Shown here: piece after piece, positions 23,939 through 32,238 of the stretch
How the letters are laid out: every line of letters begins with the position of its first letter
Numbering within the stretch: the first letter of the stretch is position 1
Made by a program: the position numbers and the translations under genes
Notes under the pieces: generated by a model
What the model saw: the letters and a program-made list of their open reading frames with translations, nothing else
What the model was told of the DNA's origin: nothing
Databases searched by the model: none
Source: Dichotomicrobium thermohalophilum
GTDB taxonomy: Bacteria > Pseudomonadota > Alphaproteobacteria > Rhizobiales > Rhodomicrobiaceae
Direction of reading: 5' to 3'
Length of the DNA stretch: 64,000 nucleotides
Assembly: GCF_003550175.1 (NCBI RefSeq)
Contig: NZ_QXDF01000003.1
Coordinates: 124,001-188,000 of the forward strand

Positions 23939-25438
23939 ATGACCGCGAAGCCGCGCACCGATCTGACGCCGAACACCGCGGAGTTCGAGCAGTTCGCCTA
24001 TGTCAAGCCGTCGGGTTTTCGTGAGTACGACGCGCGCTGGCGCTATCCCGAAGACATCAACCTGCCCGGCTTCCACGCCATCGGCGCGAGCCTGGCAACG
24101 CTCATGCGCCAGCGCGGCGTGCCGGCGCGAATCGTCGTCGGGCATGATTACCGCTCCTATTCCTGCGCCGTGAAACAGGCGCTGATCGCCGGACTGCTGT
24201 CGGGCGGCGCTGAGGTGCACGATATCGGGCTGGCGCTGTCGCCGATGGCCTATTTCGCCCAGTTCGCGCTTGAGGTCGAGGGTGTGGCGATGGTCACGGC
24301 GAGCCACAACCCCAACGGCTGGACCGGCATCAAGATCGGGATGCAGCGCCCGCTGACCTTCGGCCCGGACGAGATGGACGCGCTGCGCCGGATGGTGCTT
24401 GACGGTGAATATGAACTTCCGGGCGGCGGGCGCTACATGCGCGTGCCGGACATGGCGGAGCGGTACATCGCCGATCTGACCGACCGGCCAAAGCTGACGC
24501 GCCGGCCCAAGGTCGTCGTGGCCTGCGGCAACGGCACGGCGGGCTATTTTTCGCCGCGCGTGTTCGAGGCGGTGGGCTGCGAGGTCGTGCCGCTGGACTG
24601 CACGCTCGACTACACTTTCCCCCGCCACAACCCGAACCCGGAAGACATGGCGATGCTCCATGCCATGCGCGACGCGGTGCTGGAGCACGGGGCGGATGTG
24701 GCGCTCGGCTTCGACGGCGACGGCGACCGCTGCGGCTTCGTCGACAACGAGGGCAAGGAGATTTTCGCCGACCGGATGGGCCTGATGCTGGCGCGCGACA
24801 TCTCTTACCAGCACAAGGGCGCGAAGTTCGTCGCTGACGTCAAATCAACCGGCCTGTTCCTGACCGATCCTGTCCTGAAGGCGAACCAAGCCACGACCGA
24901 CTACTGGAAGACCGGCCACTCCTACATCAAGCGCTACAGCCACGAGGTCGGGGCGCTGGTCGGCTTCGAGAAATCCGGGCACTTTTTCTTCAACCCGCCG
25001 CTGGGCCGGGGCTATGACGACGGCCTGATCGCCGGGCTGGCGGTGTGCGAGATGCTCGACCGCAACCCGGACAAGAGCCTCGCCGATCTGCTGCGCGACC
25101 TGCCGCCCGCCTGGCAGTCGCCGACGATGTCGCCGCACTGCCCGGACGACAAGAAGTATGACGTGATCGACCGGGTGACCGCGCACTTCAAGCAGCTTTC
25201 CCGGAGCGGCGCGGAGCTGGCGGGGCAACCGATTCGCGATCTCATCACGGTCAACGGCGTGCGGATCGTGCTGGAGGACGGGACATGGGGCCTCGTGCGC
25301 GCTTCGTCGAACGAGCCGAAGCTGGTCGTGGTGGTCGAAAGCCCGACCAGCGAAGAGAACATGCGCGCGATCTTCGAGGCGATCGATTCGCACCTGCAGA
25401 GCTACGACGAGGTCGGCGAATATAACCAGCGTATCTGA
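23939..25438 (+). CDS. Phosphomannomutase/phosphoglucomutase
   Basis: 499 residues, ATG preceded by GGGAGC. The alpha-D-phosphohexomutase signatures are in order: the active-site serine loop MVTASHNPNGWTGIKIG (about residues 118-134), the metal loop GFDGDGDRCGFVD (about 258-270), the sugar-binding EKSGHFFF near 344 and the phosphate-binding RASSNEPKLVV near the C-terminus. The enzyme interconverts mannose- or glucose-6- and 1-phosphates for LPS, exopolysaccharide or nucleotide-sugar synthesis; a glycosyltransferase gene lies 1.8 kb away. Which sugar is preferred cannot be read from sequence, so no symbol is given (AlgC/ManB/Pgm group). Confidence 0.93.
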   Translation: MTAKPRTDLTPNTAEFEQFAYVKPSGFREYDARWRYPEDINLPGFHAIGASLATLMRQRGVPARIVVGHDYRSYSCAVKQALIAGLLSGGAEVHDIGLALSPMAYFAQFALEVEGVAMVTASHNPNGWTGIKIGMQRPLTFGPDEMDALRRMVLDGEYELPGGGRYMRVPDMAERYIADLTDRPKLTRRPKVVVACGNGTAGYFSPRVFEAVGCEVVPLDCTLDYTFPRHNPNPEDMAMLHAMRDAVLEHGADVALGFDGDGDRCGFVDNEGKEIFADRMGLMLARDISYQHKGAKFVADVKSTGLFLTDPVLKANQATTDYWKTGHSYIKRYSHEVGALVGFEKSGHFFFNPPLGRGYDDGLIAGLAVCEMLDRNPDKSLADLLRDLPPAWQSPTMSPHCPDDKKYDVIDRVTAHFKQLSRSGAELAGQPIRDLITVNGVRIVLEDGTWGLVRASSNEPKLVVVVESPTSEENMRAIFEAIDSHLQSYDEVGEYNQRI

Positions 25439-25444
25439 GACCCG

Positions 25445-26212
25445 CTATTCCTCACCGTCTTCAGGCTCGTACAGCACCCAACCACGCGCGGTCAGATGCT
25501 CTTGCGGCTGAAAGCGCGTCTTGTAGGCCATCTTCGGCGAGTCCTTGATCCAGTAGCCCAGGTAAACGTAGGGCAAGCCTTCGCGCCGCGCCTGCTCGAT
25601 GTGCTCAAGGATTATGAAGTTGCCGAGGCTCCGCCAGGACAGCTCCGGATCGAAGAAGCTGTAGACCAGCGACAGCCCGTCGCTCAGACGGTCGCACAAC
25701 GCGACGGCGACCAGCGGCCAGTCCTGCGGATCGGCATCCGGGGCGGCGTCTTCCGGGCGCTGGCGGTACTCGCTCAGGAACGTGTCGATGACGCTGTCGC
25801 GCACCATCATCGAGTAATCCAGCGCGGACATATCGGCCATCCCGCCATCGGCGTGGCGCGTACCGACATAATCGCTGAACAGCGCATATTGCTCTGCAGT
25901 CGGGATCGCCGAGACGCGCTCCACATACAGGTCGTGGTTGCGTTTCCAGATACGCTTGTTGGTGCGTTTTCGTTCGAACTGATCAACGACGATCCGGACC
26001 GACACGCAGGCCGAGCAATTCTCGCAATAGGGGATGTAAGCGATGTTCTGGCTGCGCCTGAAGCCGTTGGTCAGCAGGTTATCAATGATCGCCGAGGATT
26101 TTCCCGGTACGAGATGGGTAAACAGTTTTCGCTCGCGCCGGTTCGGCAGGTATGGGCAGGGCTGTGGCGCCGTGATGTAGAACTCGGGAAATCGCCTGGC
26201 GTGCTTGGTCAC
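25445..26212 (-). CDS. bpt: Aspartate/glutamate leucyltransferase
   Basis: 255 residues from the GTG at 26212, chosen because GGAG lies six bases upstream and the product then begins VTKHARRFPEFYITAPQPCPYL as in homologues. Motifs include PYCENCSACVSVRI and SYFF-like VYSFFDPELSWRSLGNFIILEHI, then YVYLGYWIKDSPKMAYK. Bpt transfers leucine to N-terminal Asp or Glu, making proteins substrates of the ClpS/ClpAP N-degron route. It is convergent with the phosphomannomutase gene (6-bp gap). Confidence 0.93.
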   Translation of the reverse strand: MTKHARRFPEFYITAPQPCPYLPNRRERKLFTHLVPGKSSAIIDNLLTNGFRRSQNIAYIPYCENCSACVSVRIVVDQFERKRTNKRIWKRNHDLYVERVSAIPTAEQYALFSDYVGTRHADGGMADMSALDYSMMVRDSVIDTFLSEYRQRPEDAAPDADPQDWPLVAVALCDRLSDGLSLVYSFFDPELSWRSLGNFIILEHIEQARREGLPYVYLGYWIKDSPKMAYKTRFQPQEHLTARGWVLYEPEDGEE

Positions 26213-26322
26213 GACTTGCTCCGCTTCGCGGCTGGGTCCTCGGCAGTATTCCCGCCTTGCCACCACTTTAAATGGAAACGGTAACGGAACAGTCCAAGGC
26301 GAATCAAGCGCGCTGGACAGCC

Positions 26323-27150
26323 TCAGGACTCCGTCAGGGTTTCAAGCACATGCCGCACCGCATTAAAGATCAGATGGATGTCCTGCGGCCGTGACAGGCG
26401 ATGCTCGCCATCGCGGACCAGATGCAGGTGAGCGTCCTCCTGCACCAGTCGCTGAAAGAGCTCCAGCGAATCGCGCCACGGAACATCTTCGTCGTGCATC
26501 CCCTGAATGATTCGCACCGGCGCGCCCACGTCGATCGGAGTGTCTGAAGGGATCAGATACCGTTTGCCCTCCTCGATCAGCTTGCGGGTGATGGGATAGC
26601 CGGCTGGATCATAGTCGGACGGGCGAATCACCTCGCCGTCGCGTTCGAGCGCCGCGCGTTGTTCGTCGGTCATCTCGTTGTAGATGCGCTCGGTCATGTT
26701 CCAGGCCGGCGCGATCAGCACCAGCCCGATCGCCCGCTTGGCGCGTTCGGGATCTTCCTTCATCAACTGACGCATCAGCAGCATGGCGATCCAGCCGCCC
26801 ATGCTGGAGCCCACCATCACGAAGCGCGCCGGATCGGCCCACTCTAGGACCGCCCGCGCCTGCGCGAGCCAGTCGCCAATGGTGCCGTCTTCAAAGCGGC
26901 CGCCCGACTCGCCGTGGCCGGAATAATCGAGGCTCAGGAAACCGTAATCGTGCCAGCCGCACCACTCCGCCAGACTCATCGCCTTGCCGCCGCGCATGTC
27001 GGACTTGAAACCGCTCAGCCACATGATGGTGGGGCGGTACGGGCCGGAGCCACGGTGCCAGATGGTGGCGATGTCGGTCGTGTTGCCGCTGGCATCCGTC
27101 ACTGGGAGCGTCTGCGAAGGCAGGCGGAATTGATTGTTCTCGGTGCTCAT
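26323..27150 (-). CDS. Alpha/beta hydrolase
   Basis: 275 residues. The fold is clear from the N-terminal strand TIMWLSGFKSDMRGGKA, LDYSGHGESGG, the nucleophile elbow MVGSSMGGWIA (Ser near residue 115), a lid region and the late QGMHDEDVPW (Asp) and GEHRLSRPQD (His), giving a Ser-Asp-His triad. The sequence resembles the ABHD10/serine aminopeptidase-like carboxylesterases. No signal peptide is present. It is divergent from the glycosyltransferase gene and about 110 bp upstream of bpt on the same strand. Substrate unknown. Confidence 0.87.
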   Translation of the reverse strand: MSTENNQFRLPSQTLPVTDASGNTTDIATIWHRGSGPYRPTIMWLSGFKSDMRGGKAMSLAEWCGWHDYGFLSLDYSGHGESGGRFEDGTIGDWLAQARAVLEWADPARFVMVGSSMGGWIAMLLMRQLMKEDPERAKRAIGLVLIAPAWNMTERIYNEMTDEQRAALERDGEVIRPSDYDPAGYPITRKLIEEGKRYLIPSDTPIDVGAPVRIIQGMHDEDVPWRDSLELFQRLVQEDAHLHLVRDGEHRLSRPQDIHLIFNAVRHVLETLTES

Positions 27151-27216
27151 TCTAAGGTCCCCACTCGTTTCCGGCTCGAGCCGACAAACATCATATATCT
27201 GCGCGGTGGTTCAAGC

Positions 27217-28476
27217 GTGAGCGGCAAGCCCTCACCCACAGTACTTCAAGTCGTGCCTGAACTCGACACCGGGGGCGCCGAGGCGTCCGCGATCGAGATG
27301 GTCGAAGCGGTGACGCGCACGGGCGGGCGGTGTCTTGTGGCCTCGCAGGGCGGACGCCTGGAGGAGACGCTGGCGCGGGCGGGCGGCGAGCTTTGCCCCT
27401 TGCCGCTCGCCACCAAGAACCCCGTGCGCATGGCGGCGAACATCGCGGCGCTGCGCGGTCTGATCCGGGCGCGCGGCGTCGATCTGGTCCATGCCCGCAG
27501 CCGCGCCCCGGCCTGGAGCGCGCTGGCGGCGGCCCGGCTAGCCGGGGTGCCATTCGTGACAACCTATCACGGCGCCTATAACCAGAAATCGCGGGCCAAG
27601 AGCTTTTACAACTCTGTCATGGCGCGCGGCGACGTCGTCATCGCCAATTCGCGCTACACCGCCGATCTGCTCATGCGCCGGCATGGGACGCAGCCGGAAC
27701 AGGTGCGCGTGATCTATCGCGGAGTGGATGTCGAACGGTTCGCACCGGACGCCGTTTCGCCCGAGCGGGTCGCGGCGCTGCGCGCGGCCTGGGGCGTCGC
27801 GCCGGAAACGCGGATCGTGCTGCAGGTCGCCCGCCTCACCCGCTGGAAGGGGCAGGACATCGTCATCGCCGCGGCCGCGCGCGTCTTGAAGCAAGCCGAT
27901 ATGGGCGACGTGGCCGTTGTGCTCGCGGGCGATGCGCAGGGGCGGCACGAATATGAACGCCAACTCCGCGAGCTGATCGCCGCGAACGGACTGGACGGCC
28001 GGATCAAACTGGTCGGCCACGTTTCGGACGTGCCTGCCGCCTGCCGCGCGGCCGAGATCGTCGTGGTCGCCTCACGCGAGGCCGAAGCCTTCGGACGCGC
28101 CTCGGCGGAAGCGCAGGCGGCCGAAAAACCGGTCATCGTCGCGGAGCGCGGTGCGTTGCCGGAGACGCTGGTGCCGATGCGCTGTTCGGGGGACGAGGGC
28201 ACGGGTTGGCTGGTCGCGCCCGACGACCCGGATGCCCTCGCTGCCTGCCTCGAAAACGCGCTGCGCCTCCCGCCCGAGACCTTGGCGCGAATAGGCGCGC
28301 GCGGCCGGGCGCATGTCACGGCACGCTTCACGACGCAGGCGATGCAGTCTGCCACGCTGGACGTCTACGACACGCTCCTCGGTTCGCGGCTCGCGGAAAC
28401 ATTCCGTGACGAGACGTCCTCAAATCCGCTTCAGCCGTGTGAGCATGTGTCGAAGGACACTCCCGCATTTACCTGA
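27217..28476 (+). CDS. Glycosyltransferase family 4 (GT-B fold)
   Basis: 419 residues from the GTG at 27217; an open frame extends upstream but overlaps the divergent hydrolase gene and does not look coding. The N-terminal domain begins VLQVVPELDTGGAEASAIEM, typical of GT4 enzymes. The C-terminal domain has the donor-site stretch VVVASREAEAFGRASAEAQAAEKPVI with the EAFGR..EAQ acidic motif. Likely a soluble or membrane-associated LPS or capsule sugar transferase. The ribosome site is weak. Confidence 0.85.
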   Translation: MSGKPSPTVLQVVPELDTGGAEASAIEMVEAVTRTGGRCLVASQGGRLEETLARAGGELCPLPLATKNPVRMAANIAALRGLIRARGVDLVHARSRAPAWSALAAARLAGVPFVTTYHGAYNQKSRAKSFYNSVMARGDVVIANSRYTADLLMRRHGTQPEQVRVIYRGVDVERFAPDAVSPERVAALRAAWGVAPETRIVLQVARLTRWKGQDIVIAAAARVLKQADMGDVAVVLAGDAQGRHEYERQLRELIAANGLDGRIKLVGHVSDVPAACRAAEIVVVASREAEAFGRASAEAQAAEKPVIVAERGALPETLVPMRCSGDEGTGWLVAPDDPDALAACLENALRLPPETLARIGARGRAHVTARFTTQAMQSATLDVYDTLLGSRLAETFRDETSSNPLQPCEHVSKDTPAFT

Positions 28477-28589
28477 CCCGTAAAAAATGCAATTTTTTCA
28501 AAATTGCCCGCTTTCTTCTCACACAGAATTGATTATGACTGGAGTCAGGAGCCGTCGGCGGCTGTCACTGCGTTGAGACGAGGCCGATG

Positions 28590-28736
28590 GGTCTGTAGGG
28601 TTTTACGAACAGCGGCGATGGGGCGCTCTGGTTCCTTGCCGCGCCAGACAGCGCATTCCGGTGCAGCCGTTCGTGAATCCTGTTGACGAGGTCTGAACTC
28701 CGCGCCGGGCCGTTACACGGCTCCGGCGCCTTTTTT
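28590..28736 (+). ncRNA. Candidate structured RNA with long bulged hairpin and terminator
   Basis: In the 425-bp gap between the glycosyltransferase and parE. Bases 28602-28610 pair with 28669-28677 (one G-U), extended by pairs at 28598-28600/28679-28681. After an internal loop (28611-28622 and 28655-28668), 28623-28631 pairs with 28644-28654 (2-nt bulge) around a 12-nt loop. An intrinsic terminator follows at 28702-28736. The shape (closing stem, large central bubble, distal stem, terminator) recalls 6S RNA, but I cannot match a 6S consensus and no ygfA-like neighbour is present. It could instead be a structured 3' or 5' UTR. Hand-folded only. Confidence 0.35.
28702..28736 (+). terminator. 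Strong intrinsic terminator with no adjacent plus-strand gene
   Basis: GCGCCGG-GCCG pairs with CGGC-T-CCGGCGC around a 5-nt loop, followed by six T residues. The nearest upstream plus-strand stop codon is 226 bp away, so it either ends a small RNA or a long 3' UTR of the glycosyltransferase. It insulates parE. Confidence 0.85.
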
Positions 28737-28901
28737 GGGCTGCCTTCCGCCCCGAATAACAAAGTGAAACCTGCCCACAGCCCGCCCAGCGGCACTTGCG
28801 GGCTTGAGGTTCCCGTGCGAGCAAGACGGCGAGGGATTCGCGCCGCTGCGCGCGCGAATCGGGCAGAATGGGCCAAGCCAAACAGCGACCGACAGCCAGA
28901 T

Positions 28902-30905
28902 ATGACATCATCCAACGATCTGTTCGCCGCCGCGCCGCAGGGCAACCAGAACACAAAGGCGCGCGTCAACAAGGACGGCTCCTATACCGCCGCCGACATC
29001 GAAATTCTCGAAGGTCTCGAGCCGGTGCGCCGCCGGCCCGGCATGTATATCGGCGGGACGGACGAGAAGGCGCTGCACCACCTCTTCGCCGAGGTGATAG
29101 ACAACGCGATGGACGAGGCGGTGGAGGGCCACGCCACGCGCATCACGGTCGAGCTGGAGGCCGACGGCTTCCTGACCGTGCGCGACGACGGGCGCGGCAT
29201 ACCCGTAGACCCGCACCCGAAGTTCACCGACAAGTCGGCGCTGGAGGTGATCCTCACGACGCTGCACTCCGGCGGCAAGTTCAACTCGAAGGTCTACGCG
29301 ACCTCGGGCGGCCTGCACGGCGTGGGCGTGTCGGTGGTCAATGCGCTCTCTGCGCGGCTGGAGGTGGAGGTCGCGCGGGACGGCGCGCTGTGGCGGCAGG
29401 TCTATGAGCGCGGGCAGCCCGTCACGGCGCTGGAGCGCGTCGGCCCGACGCGCGGGCGGCGCGGCACCGCGATGCGCTTCCTGCCTGACCCGGAGATTTT
29501 CGGCGAGGGCGCGGCCTTCCGCGCGGCGCGCATCTTCCGCATGAGCCGGGCGAAGGCATATCTGTTCGGCGGCGTGAAGATCGGCTGGTCCTGCGACCCG
29601 GAGCTGATCGGCGCAAATGACGACATCCCGGCGGAGGCCGAGTTTCACTTCCCTGGCGGGCTGGCCGACTTCCTCGCCGAGCGAACGGCCGGGGCGACGA
29701 CCGTCACCCCTGCGCCATTCGCCGGCAAGCACAAGGCGGAAACCGGCCACGGCACGGTCGAATGGGCGATCACCTGGCTGGGCGACCGCGACGCCTTCAT
29801 GAGCTCATATTGCAACACCGTCCCGACGCCCGAGGGCGGCACGCATGAAACCGGCCTGCGCGCCGCGCTGTCGAAGGGCCTGCGCGCCTATGGCGAGATG
29901 GTCGGCAACAAGAAGGCCGCGCAGATCACCGCCGAGGACGTGATGGCCGCCGCCGGCGCGATGCTCTCGGTGTTCATCCGCGAGCCGGAGTTCCAGGGCC
30001 AGACCAAGGAGAAGCTCGCCAGCCAGTCCGCCGCGCGGATCGTCGAGCAGGCGGTGCGCGACGAGTTCGACCACTGGCTGACGGCCAGCCCCGCGCAAGC
30101 CTCGCGCCTTCTGGAGTTCGTCATCGAGCGCGCGGAGGAGCGGCTGCGGCGCAAGCGCGAGAAGGAGGTGAACCGCAAGGCCGCGACGCGCAAGCTGCGC
30201 CTGCCCGGCAAGCTGGCCGACTGCTCGCAGAACACGGCGGCGGGCAGCGAAATCTTCATCGTCGAGGGCGATTCGGCCGGCGGCTCGGCCAAGCAGGCGC
30301 GTGACCGGCGCACGCAGGCGGTGCTGCCGCTGCGCGGCAAGATCCTTAACGTGGCGAACGCCTCATCCGCCAAGCTGGCGCAGAACCAGCTTCTGTCCGA
30401 CCTCGTGCTGGCGCTGGGCTGCGGGACGGGCAGCGCCTTCCGCGCGGACGACCTGCGCTATGAGCGGGTGATCGTGATGACGGACGCGGATGTGGACGGC
30501 GCGCATATCGCCTCGCTGCTGATGACCTTCTTCTACACGCAGATGCGCCCGCTGATCGAGGGCGGGCATCTGTACCTTGCGGTGCCGCCGCTCTACCGGC
30601 TGACGCAGGGCGGCAAGACGCTTTATGCGCGCGACGACGCGCACAAGGACGCGCTGCTGGAAAGCGAATTCACCGGCAAGGGCAAGGTGGAGATCGCGCG
30701 GTTCAAGGGTCTGGGCGAGATGATGCCCGCGCAGCTCAAGGAGACGACGATGGACCCGGCGACGCGGAGCCTGTTGCGCGTGGCGATCGAAGAGGATGAC
30801 GGCGCGACGGCCGGCGTGGTCGACCGGCTGATGGGCACGAAGCCGGAGGCGCGGTTCGCGTTTATCCAGGAGCGCGCGCCCTATGCGGACGGGCTGGATA
30901 TTTGA
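28902..30905 (+). CDS. parE: DNA topoisomerase IV subunit B
   Basis: 667 residues from the ATG at 28902 (MTSSNDLFAAAPQ...); the open frame upstream crosses the terminator and is not coding. GHKL ATPase motifs: EVIDNAMDEAVEG, VRDDGRGIPV and the ATP lid GGKFNSKVYATSGGLHGVG. TOPRIM motifs: IFIVEGDSAGGSAKQARDR and VIVMTDADVDGAHI. QTQKL-like contacts are replaced by LAQNQLLSD. ParE powers strand passage by ParC in chromosome decatenation. parC lies 1.3 kb downstream, separated by an AT-rich gene on the other strand, so the usual close parE-parC linkage has been interrupted. Confidence 0.95.
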   Translation: MTSSNDLFAAAPQGNQNTKARVNKDGSYTAADIEILEGLEPVRRRPGMYIGGTDEKALHHLFAEVIDNAMDEAVEGHATRITVELEADGFLTVRDDGRGIPVDPHPKFTDKSALEVILTTLHSGGKFNSKVYATSGGLHGVGVSVVNALSARLEVEVARDGALWRQVYERGQPVTALERVGPTRGRRGTAMRFLPDPEIFGEGAAFRAARIFRMSRAKAYLFGGVKIGWSCDPELIGANDDIPAEAEFHFPGGLADFLAERTAGATTVTPAPFAGKHKAETGHGTVEWAITWLGDRDAFMSSYCNTVPTPEGGTHETGLRAALSKGLRAYGEMVGNKKAAQITAEDVMAAAGAMLSVFIREPEFQGQTKEKLASQSAARIVEQAVRDEFDHWLTASPAQASRLLEFVIERAEERLRRKREKEVNRKAATRKLRLPGKLADCSQNTAAGSEIFIVEGDSAGGSAKQARDRRTQAVLPLRGKILNVANASSAKLAQNQLLSDLVLALGCGTGSAFRADDLRYERVIVMTDADVDGAHIASLLMTFFYTQMRPLIEGGHLYLAVPPLYRLTQGGKTLYARDDAHKDALLESEFTGKGKVEIARFKGLGEMMPAQLKETTMDPATRSLLRVAIEEDDGATAGVVDRLMGTKPEARFAFIQERAPYADGLDI

Positions 30906-30911
30906 TGGACT

Positions 30912-32108
30912 TTAATTCGACTCTGTAAAATTTTTTAATTGATTATAACCTGAATCGGTAGCAATCTCAGCAACAAGGAAATCTATCCAAGCGTCAGAAT
31001 ATGAGTACGATTTGTATAGCGAATTGTAAGTACAATAATCCGGATCCGTTTGATCAGGATTGGGAGATCCTGAAGGCGGTCTCACGCGGTATTTTTTCCA
31101 AGCCTTTGTGTGAAGGTGCAAGCTGAAGTGTCGCCCTGATCGTTCAGCAACAAGCGCAGCCGCATGACTAGGTTTATACGGATAGAGTTGGTCTGAAGGC
31201 TTATGCTTTACAAGAACGTGCCGTATCTCTTTTCCTTCTTCGCTGTTGGGATTGATAAATCTAATATGCGCTTGGCTTTTCGGCGCACTTTCCAAAGTAT
31301 ACACGACCCTAAATCTATATTCGAGGTCATTAATTTCTTCTTCGCTGCGTCTTCCGGTCAGCTCAGAGTCCAGCGAGCTAATATGACTAGGAATATCAAA
31401 ATCCTGAACCACCGAAATTTGCTCAATATCTAACTTAGCAAATTGCAATGCAAAATCAAGATCATTTCGGAGTGAGCACGACTCTCCAAATAACTCCCGT
31501 ATTGAATTATCAAAATTTAAACAACACGCTTGAAATAAAGGAAAAAACTTTTTGTCGGCTCTTGCAAAAAGCTTGTGCTCCACAGCATCCCGAATTTCAA
31601 TCATATCTTCAAGGTTATGAATCACCCCTTTTCGGAGGGGGCAGTCATTCCGACGCAACATGTATGATAGACTGAATGTTTTTCCTTGCTTGTTTACGAT
31701 ATTGATGTTTGACCGAACATAATACTCGTGTAGGAGGTATGTCCAGGCGATTATAGCCATTACGCAGAATGTCTCGGTCTTGAATTTTACGCTCGGGTTG
31801 TTAAAAACTTGGACAGCCACATACATCGCCTCTCGCGATCGTATCAGGCGCTCGTCATCAAACAGATTTAACCCAGTAATTGGATCATACGATCTCTTTT
31901 TTTCCTTAAATAGCTCAACGGTATTATCGGAGGCCAATGGAATCGTATCATCTTGTTTCACCTCCGTGATTCTCGCGAAGTTGACAGTCGCTTTCCGTCC
32001 ATTGTTCACGAGAGCATGGATATCTTGATTTCTCCAGCCGTCAGCTAACAGTGATTTGACTATCGATTTTTCTTCGTCTGTGAGCGATCCCGTGGTGTCG
32101 TTGGGCAT
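30912..32108 (-). CDS. HTH plus HEPN-like (DUF3644) protein, horizontally acquired
   Basis: 398 residues, markedly AT-rich compared with its neighbours. The N-terminal 45 residues form a helix-turn-helix (LTDEEKSIVKSLLADGWRNQDIHALVNNGRKATVNFARI). The centre matches DUF3644 as I recall it (REAMYVAVQVFNNPSVKFKTETFCVMAIIAWTYLLHEYY) and contains R173-DAVE-H178, an R-x4-H motif as in HEPN ribonucleases. The C-terminal 170 residues show no known fold. HEPN proteins with an intact R-x4-6-H are commonly RNA-cleaving effectors of anti-phage or toxin systems. It ends 6 bp after the parE stop, convergent. No antitoxin gene is adjacent, so it would act alone or with its own HTH as sensor or autoregulator. 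Function is inference. Confidence 0.75.
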   Translation of the reverse strand: MPNDTTGSLTDEEKSIVKSLLADGWRNQDIHALVNNGRKATVNFARITEVKQDDTIPLASDNTVELFKEKKRSYDPITGLNLFDDERLIRSREAMYVAVQVFNNPSVKFKTETFCVMAIIAWTYLLHEYYVRSNINIVNKQGKTFSLSYMLRRNDCPLRKGVIHNLEDMIEIRDAVEHKLFARADKKFFPLFQACCLNFDNSIRELFGESCSLRNDLDFALQFAKLDIEQISVVQDFDIPSHISSLDSELTGRRSEEEINDLEYRFRVVYTLESAPKSQAHIRFINPNSEEGKEIRHVLVKHKPSDQLYPYKPSHAAALVAERSGRHFSLHLHTKAWKKYRVRPPSGSPNPDQTDPDYCTYNSLYKSYSYSDAWIDFLVAEIATDSGYNQLKNFTESN

Positions 32109-32238
32109 GGCATCATTTTATATAGGGTTGTTGAAGGGTGGGAGGCAAAATAAATACTCAGATTCGGATCGCCAATAAAGAGGTTTGTCAAGCGTGGATG
32201 CGCTTGCCACCCCACCGCGACTCCGCTAACCAAAACCC

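Noticed and set aside
26914-27216. N-terminal extension of the glycosyltransferase
   Set aside because: It overlaps the divergent alpha/beta hydrolase gene; the GT4 start motif begins right after the GTG at 27217.
28590-28736. Definite 6S RNA
   Set aside because: The hairpin shape is suggestive, but I cannot match conserved 6S positions and the usual neighbour (ygfA/zapA) is absent, so it is kept only as a candidate.
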